Source: Cerasibacillus sp036516575
Lineage (GTDB): Bacteria; Bacillota; Bacilli; Bacillales; Amphibacillaceae
Length of the DNA: 19,534 bases
Direction: 5' to 3'
Assembly (NCBI RefSeq): GCF_036516575.1
Contig: NZ_DATBTY010000048.1
Coordinates: 1 to 19,534, forward strand
Shown here: in pieces, positions 15,926-19,534 of the stretch
How positions within the stretch are numbered: the stretch's first letter is position 1
How the letters are laid out: every line of letters starts with the position of its first letter
Translations under genes and position numbers: made by a program
The notes under the pieces: model-generated
The model's input: the letters and a program-made list of their open reading frames with translations, nothing else
Database searches by the model: none
Told to the model about the DNA's origin: nothing

Positions 15926-17154
15926 TTTACCACTTCTCCTTCACTTCTCAGTTCATACAGTGAACTATAATGGGGTAAACCATACTTCGTTTTCGGTCTT
16001 ACCTCTCCTTGAATTAAAGGGAGTAAATATTCAATAAATTGTTGTGTCATTTTATTACGTTTGGGTGAATACCATGTTAGAGGTACTGTTTTTTCTTTTC
16101 CTGCAATCCATGACAGTGGAATACAGCTATAATCTATATCATAATTCGTTTCTTCTCTTCTGTTCATTCCCACCATCACATTCGTTTTACCTTCATGCAT
16201 AAAGTTGACAGCTTGTTGGCCTACTTCATATGCTTCTAAAAAATCGACTTGAGAAGCAAGCGTGACACTGCTTCTTTGCCAAATGCTCGGTTCGATTACC
16301 CGGACATTTACTTTAAATCGAGCTTCTATTTGCTCTTTTAAATAAGTAGAAGCTCCCCCTAGCTTTGGCCTATTCAAAGCATCATACTTTAAATGACTTG
16401 ATGTTAAATAGCTCCCTTGTAAATCTTTAACTCCTTCAGCAACGATGAGGAAGACATTTTTTTTACTGTTTAACAGTCGTTCAACTTTTCGAAGACATTC
16501 GGATAAATCAAAACGAAATTCTGGTAAATAAATTAAACATTCATTAAAATCATCATCTTCTAGAAAGGCTAATTGACAAGCGCCTGCTAGCCATCCTGTG
16601 TGACGCCCCATCGTTTCAACAATTGTTACTCGTTGTCCACCAACGTAACTTGATACGTCCATCTTTAAATCTAGAACCATTGTTGCCAAGTATTTCGCTG
16701 TACTTGCAAAACCGGGAGTGTGATCCGTTCCAAATAAGTCATTATCGATTGTTTTAGGTAGTCCGATAACTTTCAATGCATAGCCTTGATTTAACGCTTC
16801 CTCCTTTAACAATGTCGCAACTTGCATAGAACCATTACCACCGATGTAATATAAATCTGTAATATGAGCTTCTTTCAAATGGTGAATGATTTTTTGTAAG
16901 TCGTCAGGAGTCAGTTTATACCGACATGTTCCTAATGCTGCTCCTGGTGTGTAACGCAATAATTCTAATTCATGAGGAGTAAGTCGATTTAATCGAATAA
17001 AGTCCGCCTTCAACATTCCCTCTATTCCACCGAGTGCACCGTATATTTGAGCTCGGTCGTTTCGATTTAAAATCGCTTGGACAACGCCGACTACTGTACT
17101 ATTAATGACTGCCGTCGGGCCACCCGATTGAACGATTAAACTATTTGCCATCAT
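15901..17154 (-). CDS. PfkA-family phosphotransferase with mixed ATP/PPi signature
   Basis: 417 residues from the ATG at 17154. The frame opens at 17172, but GAGGAGG lies inside those extra codons and directs initiation to ATGATG at 17154/17151. Motifs are SGGPTAVIN (10-18), GGNGS (105-109), PKTIDND (133-139) and MGRHTGW (182-188), as in the long PPi-dependent phosphofructokinase group. At the donor site GGNGS has Gly where PPi enzymes usually have Asp and ATP enzymes have Gly. Lys in PKTIDND is the PPi-type residue, and Asn replaces the usual Mg-binding Asp. WQRSSVTLASQVDFLEA near the C-terminal half fits the family. It should phosphorylate fructose 6-phosphate or a related sugar. As first gene of the iol transcript, and with no iolC present, it may act on 2-deoxy-5-keto-gluconate or another pathway intermediate; this is inference. 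It overlaps iolG by 25 bases. Confidence 0.85.
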   Translation of the reverse strand: MMANSLIVQSGGPTAVINSTVVGVVQAILNRNDRAQIYGALGGIEGMLKADFIRLNRLTPHELELLRYTPGAALGTCRYKLTPDDLQKIIHHLKEAHITDLYYIGGNGSMQVATLLKEEALNQGYALKVIGLPKTIDNDLFGTDHTPGFASTAKYLATMVLDLKMDVSSYVGGQRVTIVETMGRHTGWLAGACQLAFLEDDDFNECLIYLPEFRFDLSECLRKVERLLNSKKNVFLIVAEGVKDLQGSYLTSSHLKYDALNRPKLGGASTYLKEQIEARFKVNVRVIEPSIWQRSSVTLASQVDFLEAYEVGQQAVNFMHEGKTNVMVGMNRREETNYDIDYSCIPLSWIAGKEKTVPLTWYSPKRNKMTQQFIEYLLPLIQGEVRPKTKYGLPHYSSLYELRSEGEVVKCRLYNVQ

Positions 17155-17175
17155 CTTCTCCTCCTCTCTCATAAG

Positions 17176-17197
17176 GTTAAGCGCTTTATCCTTTATA
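17176..17197 (-). promoter_or_regulatory. Operator with candidate promoter before the PfkA-family gene
   Basis: The plus strand at 17176-17189 reads GTTAAGCGCTTTAT, centred on AAGCGCTT. The minus-strand hexamer TATAAA at 17192-17197 could be a -10 element two bases upstream; no convincing -35 was found. The operator ends 21 bases before the chosen start at 17154, matching the spacing of the other two operators and supporting that start. A repressor here could control the iol genes separately from the regulator gene. Confidence 0.55.
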
Positions 17198-17221
17198 GAG
17201 AGACTTTTTTAAGTCGTCTCT
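17197..17221 (-). other. Hairpin at the lacI-pfk junction, spanning the regulator's stop codon
   Basis: On the minus strand AGAGA-C-GACTT and AAGTCTCTCT can pair as a ten-base-pair stem with one bulged C and an AAAA loop. The stem includes the stop codon of the LacI-family gene. No U-run follows, so it is not a standard terminator. It may be a processing or stability element that separates the low-abundance regulator message from the iol message. Confidence 0.45.
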
Positions 17222-18204
17222 CTCACCTTCATCGAAGGCATTAATGTTATATGCTTTTCACCTTTTACTGAACCGTCGATTACGCCTAACATCAAATCAA
17301 CAATTTCATTTCCCATTTGCTCTATCGGTTGTGCAACTGTTGTCAGAGGTGGATCAATCATTCGGGTCAATGTCGTATCGTCAAACCCTACAATCGCGAT
17401 GTCTTCTGGAATACGTAACCCGTGAAGTCGCGTGGCCTGTATCGCTCCAGCGGCTAATAAATCATTACAAGCGAAGATCGCACTCGGGCGACTATTTTTA
17501 GTTAAATAATGTTCTGCTGCTTTCTTTCCAGTAATGATATGGGTTAAATTATCATCTCTAATAAATTCAAATTCTGGATGTTTTTCTAATCCTTGGCTTT
17601 GCAAATAATCGCAAAAACCTCTTACTCGTTCTCGGTTACTCCATAAATCTCGTGCAATGATTCCGATATTTTGATGCCCTCGATCTACAAGATGCTTTGC
17701 AGCCATCTGTCCCCCGATATAATCATTGAGCGCTACTCCATTAACAGAGAATAACGGAAATTCACGTGCTACAATAACAACAGGAATTTCCTCTTCAATT
17801 AAGCGCTCAACCTCAGTTGGATCTTCAAATCCAGAGGCCAATATGAAACCATCTACACTTTTTTGCTTTAATAATTGTATATAATTTTTCTCTTTTTCTT
17901 GTTGATAATCTGTATTACAAATTATAACGTTATATTCTAATTCATTGGCGCGATCTTCAATATGTCGCGATAATTCTGCGAAAAATGGGTTAATAATATC
18001 TGGAATTAACAATCCGAGCGTATTTGTATTTTTCCCCATTAATGCTGAGGCTAAAACGCTTGGCCTATAATCTAATTCTTCCATCACTTTAAGCACACGT
18101 TCACGTGTTAAATCACTTATTCTTCCTTTTTTATTAATCACTTTCGACACTGTAGCAATCGAGACGTCCGCAGCTTTTGCGACATCATATATTGTTACAC
18201 TCAC
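17209..18204 (-). CDS. LacI-family transcriptional repressor, probably IolQ-like
   Basis: 331 residues from the GTG at 18204. The frame opens at another GTG at 18213, but TAGGAA almost touches that codon and lies nine bases before the second, which gives the usual family start MSVTIYDV. The helix-turn-helix spans about residues 5-24 (TIYDVAKAADVSIATVSKVIN) and the hinge helix about 48-56 with Leu55 for minor-groove insertion at a central CG. The rest is a periplasmic-binding-type sugar sensor (GLLIPDIINPFF, VVIVAREFP, AIFACNDLLAAGAI, AIVGFDDT). The recognition helix is close to that of CcpA, so it should bind a cre-like palindrome; the three AAGCGCTT sites are natural targets. It follows an oxidoreductase gene by 35 bases, like iolX-iolQ in Bacillus. 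The inducer is probably an inositol or the transported sugar. Confidence 0.92.
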   Translation of the reverse strand: MSVTIYDVAKAADVSIATVSKVINKKGRISDLTRERVLKVMEELDYRPSVLASALMGKNTNTLGLLIPDIINPFFAELSRHIEDRANELEYNVIICNTDYQQEKEKNYIQLLKQKSVDGFILASGFEDPTEVERLIEEEIPVVIVAREFPLFSVNGVALNDYIGGQMAAKHLVDRGHQNIGIIARDLWSNRERVRGFCDYLQSQGLEKHPEFEFIRDDNLTHIITGKKAAEHYLTKNSRPSAIFACNDLLAAGAIQATRLHGLRIPEDIAIVGFDDTTLTRMIDPPLTTVAQPIEQMGNEIVDLMLGVIDGSVKGEKHITLMPSMKVRETT

Positions 18205-18239
18205 ACTGTTCACTTCCTACAATCTATCCAATTTTTTAC

Positions 18240-19223
18240 TTAATCATCCTGTGTTAGATTGTACATCGAGTCGTAGCAACTTTCAATAAGAGCAATCATT
18301 TCTTTTGTTTTCTCTGCGTCATACTCTGGTTGAATATTGTTTAATATACAGTCATTCAAATACTCTACTTGATTTACATATTGATCGTCTTTCAGCGTTT
18401 TTCTACTCTGTTCATGGCCATCTCGATTTAATACTTTCACAATTGCTTCTCCTGTTTCAGAAACATCAGGACGAAAAGCATACTGTGCAACAATTGTTCC
18501 TTTTGTGCCGAAAATTTCATAGCGATTTTCAAAAGGCATTTCGAAAGAGGCACTCACTTCAGCTGTTCTTCCCTGTGCATCTAGCAAAAGACAAGTAGAG
18601 GTTAAATCAACGTTTTTATCCTCATCAACTTTCGCTATCATTTTATAATGCGCCGGCTTAAAGTCTAATAATTGTGTAACAGCATGTAAACCATAGCATC
18701 CTACGTCCCAAAAGGCACCACCGCCAAGAGCTTTATTCATGCGAATATCTTCACGATTTTGCAATAGGAAAGAGAAATGCGTTTTAATATGCGTTATTTC
18801 ACCGATACAGCCCTCTTTGAGTAACCGCTTAACCTCACGGTGTTGTTTATGATATTGATACATAAACCCTTCGATAAATATCGTTTTCGTTTGCTGTAAC
18901 ACTTCTAAAATGTCATCCATATCTTTTGATGTTAAAACAGCAGGCTTTTCGACGATGACATGTTTTCCTGCTTGTGCTGCTTTTATGATCCATTCTTTAT
19001 GCAATGCGTTTGGAAGTGGAATATACACGACCTCTACATTAGCATCTTCCAACAACTCTTCATATGTCGCATAAATTTTTTCGATATTAAATCGTTCAGC
19101 TTTTTCACGTGTTTTTGAAGCAATTGCTACAATTTCTGAGTTTTTTGATCTCCTTAGCGCAGGTACCATCTGTTCAAAAGCAATATTTGCTGCACTTAAA
19201 ATTCCCCATTTTACTTTTTTCAC
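18240..19223 (-). CDS. Gfo/Idh/MocA oxidoreductase (dihydrodiol/xylose dehydrogenase-like branch)
   Basis: 327 residues with a GTG start at 19223; AAGGGG lies nine bases upstream. The N-terminus is KWGILSAANIA rather than GAGRxG, and EKP carries Lys93. In the second domain Asp173 is present, but the iolG His is replaced by Tyr177 (GGGAFWDVGCYGLHAV). This pattern is typical of the trans-dihydrodiol/NADP-xylose dehydrogenase branch rather than of inositol 2-dehydrogenases. It should be a soluble NAD(P)-dependent sugar or cyclitol oxidoreductase. It is the first gene after the main promoter and operator and is followed by the LacI-family gene. It takes the place that scyllo-inositol dehydrogenase iolX holds beside iolQ in B. 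subtilis, but the sequence does not prove that activity. Confidence 0.85.
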   Translation of the reverse strand: MKKVKWGILSAANIAFEQMVPALRRSKNSEIVAIASKTREKAERFNIEKIYATYEELLEDANVEVVYIPLPNALHKEWIIKAAQAGKHVIVEKPAVLTSKDMDDILEVLQQTKTIFIEGFMYQYHKQHREVKRLLKEGCIGEITHIKTHFSFLLQNREDIRMNKALGGGAFWDVGCYGLHAVTQLLDFKPAHYKMIAKVDEDKNVDLTSTCLLLDAQGRTAEVSASFEMPFENRYEIFGTKGTIVAQYAFRPDVSETGEAIVKVLNRDGHEQSRKTLKDDQYVNQVEYLNDCILNNIQPEYDAEKTKEMIALIESCYDSMYNLTQDD

Positions 19224-19242
19224 GTATCATATCCCCTTTTTG

Positions 19243-19298
19243 ATAAAGCGCTTTCTTTATGTTGAATTCATTTTATCTTTACTTTCTGAAAAATGCAA
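19243..19298 (-). promoter_or_regulatory. Main promoter and operator of the cluster
   Basis: On the minus strand TTGCAT (19293-19298) and TAAAAT (19270-19275) are separated by 17 bases, a good sigma-A promoter. Downstream, the plus strand at 19243-19256 reads ATAAAGCGCTTTCT, the third intergenic AAGCGCTT palindrome, ending 19 bases before the GTG start at 19223. The operator falls just after the predicted transcription start, a repressing position. Upstream to 19392 the DNA is AT-rich with no gene; a second, weaker TTGCTT/TAAAAT pair with 15-base spacing is also visible. Confidence 0.7.
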
Positions 19299-19392
19299 CA
19301 CTTAATTTCATTTTATTTTTAAAGTGTTTCAAGCAACTATTTTCATGCTTTAAATTCACTTTATTCTACTTCAGTTCTTTATTATCTACAAA

Positions 19393-19431
19393 CAAAAAAA
19401 CCAGAATGACCGGTATTGGATCATTCTGGTT
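19393..19431 (-). terminator. Rho-independent terminator of the upstream gene
   Basis: A perfect 11-base-pair inverted repeat (AACCAGAATGA, 19399-19409, and TCATTCTGGTT, 19421-19431) encloses an 11-base loop. On the minus strand the stem is followed by a run of seven T residues (19400 to 19394), whereas the plus strand has no T-run after it. It therefore ends transcription entering from the right and isolates the cluster from the preceding gene. Confidence 0.9.
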
Positions 19432-19460
19432 AAACTTATCGAATCTTGTAGCTGTTACGA

Positions 19461-19534
19461 TTATTCATATTTACGCTGACGTACTACAAACAGTAAACCG
19501 ATGAACATGAGCGCCAATCCTACATATTTCATCA
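19461..19534 (-). CDS. C-terminal end of a protein with a terminal membrane helix (cut by window edge)
   Basis: The last 23 codons before a TAA at 19461 encode a hydrophobic stretch with a basic end (MKYVGLALMFIGLLFVV then RQRKYE). This looks like a final membrane helix with a positively charged cytoplasmic tail. It is followed 30 bases later by the terminator at 19393-19431, which supports a real gene end. The internal ATG at 19532 could in principle start a tiny protein, but a longer gene entering from the right is more likely. The family cannot be named. Confidence 0.5.
   Translation of the reverse strand, partial: MKYVGLALMFIGLLFVVRQRKYE

Noticed and set aside
15901..17172. Annotating the PfkA-family gene as a plain glycolytic 6-phosphofructokinase (pfkA)
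   Set aside because: Length (417 residues), PKTIDND, GGNGS and the location inside an iol transcript differ from the roughly 320-residue housekeeping enzyme of Bacillaceae.
19259..19504. An 81-codon plus-strand open frame near the right end
   Set aside because: It crosses the terminator and the main promoter, is Phe/Leu-rich from AT-rich DNA and has no convincing start signal.

Overview
The window reads as a chromosomal segment of a low-GC Gram-positive bacterium, most likely Bacillales/Bacillaceae. The evidence is AT-rich coding DNA, strong AGGAGG-type ribosome binding sites, GTG and TTG starts, lipobox-type solute-binding lipoproteins, and a CcpA/IolQ-like LacI repressor with AAGCGCTT operators. 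Every credible gene lies on the minus strand, so transcription runs from the right end to the left end. No RNA genes, insertion sequences, CRISPR arrays or phage genes were seen. No gene-free stretch reaches 300 bases; the longest (about 237 bases, 19224-19460) holds a terminator and the main promoter.

Right end (19534 to 17200): the last codons of an unidentified membrane protein, a Rho-independent terminator, then a strong sigma-A-like promoter with a palindromic operator. This promoter drives a Gfo/Idh/MocA oxidoreductase and a LacI-family regulator, resembling the iolX-iolQ pair of other Bacillaceae.

Centre right (17172 to 10261): a second operator stands before an unusual PfkA-family phosphotransferase. 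It is followed by tightly packed inositol catabolism genes: iolG-like dehydrogenase, iolD, iolB, iolE and a second iolG-like dehydrogenase. Together these would take an inositol through inosose, diketo-inositol and 5-deoxyglucuronate to 2-deoxy-5-keto-gluconate. The usual kinase (iolC), aldolase (iolJ) and semialdehyde dehydrogenase (iolA) are not in the window, which makes the PfkA-family gene a candidate replacement kinase.

Centre (10243 to 6083): a 228-residue protein of unknown function, then an RbsA/RbsC/RbsB-type sugar ABC importer.

Left part (6075 to 1): a ketose 3-epimerase/IolI-like TIM barrel, a zinc alcohol dehydrogenase, a second sugar-binding lipoprotein without its own transporter, a third iolG-like dehydrogenase and a two-subunit transketolase. 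A third promoter/operator then precedes a tartrate/D-malate dehydrogenase-family gene cut by the window edge. This left module is not part of the textbook iol pathway. It suggests either a second carbohydrate handled by the same regulon or a non-standard fate of inositol carbon through transketolase chemistry.

Three intergenic AAGCGCTT palindromes, each 17-21 bases before a start codon, tie the whole array into one apparent regulon, probably controlled by the local LacI-family protein with or without CcpA.
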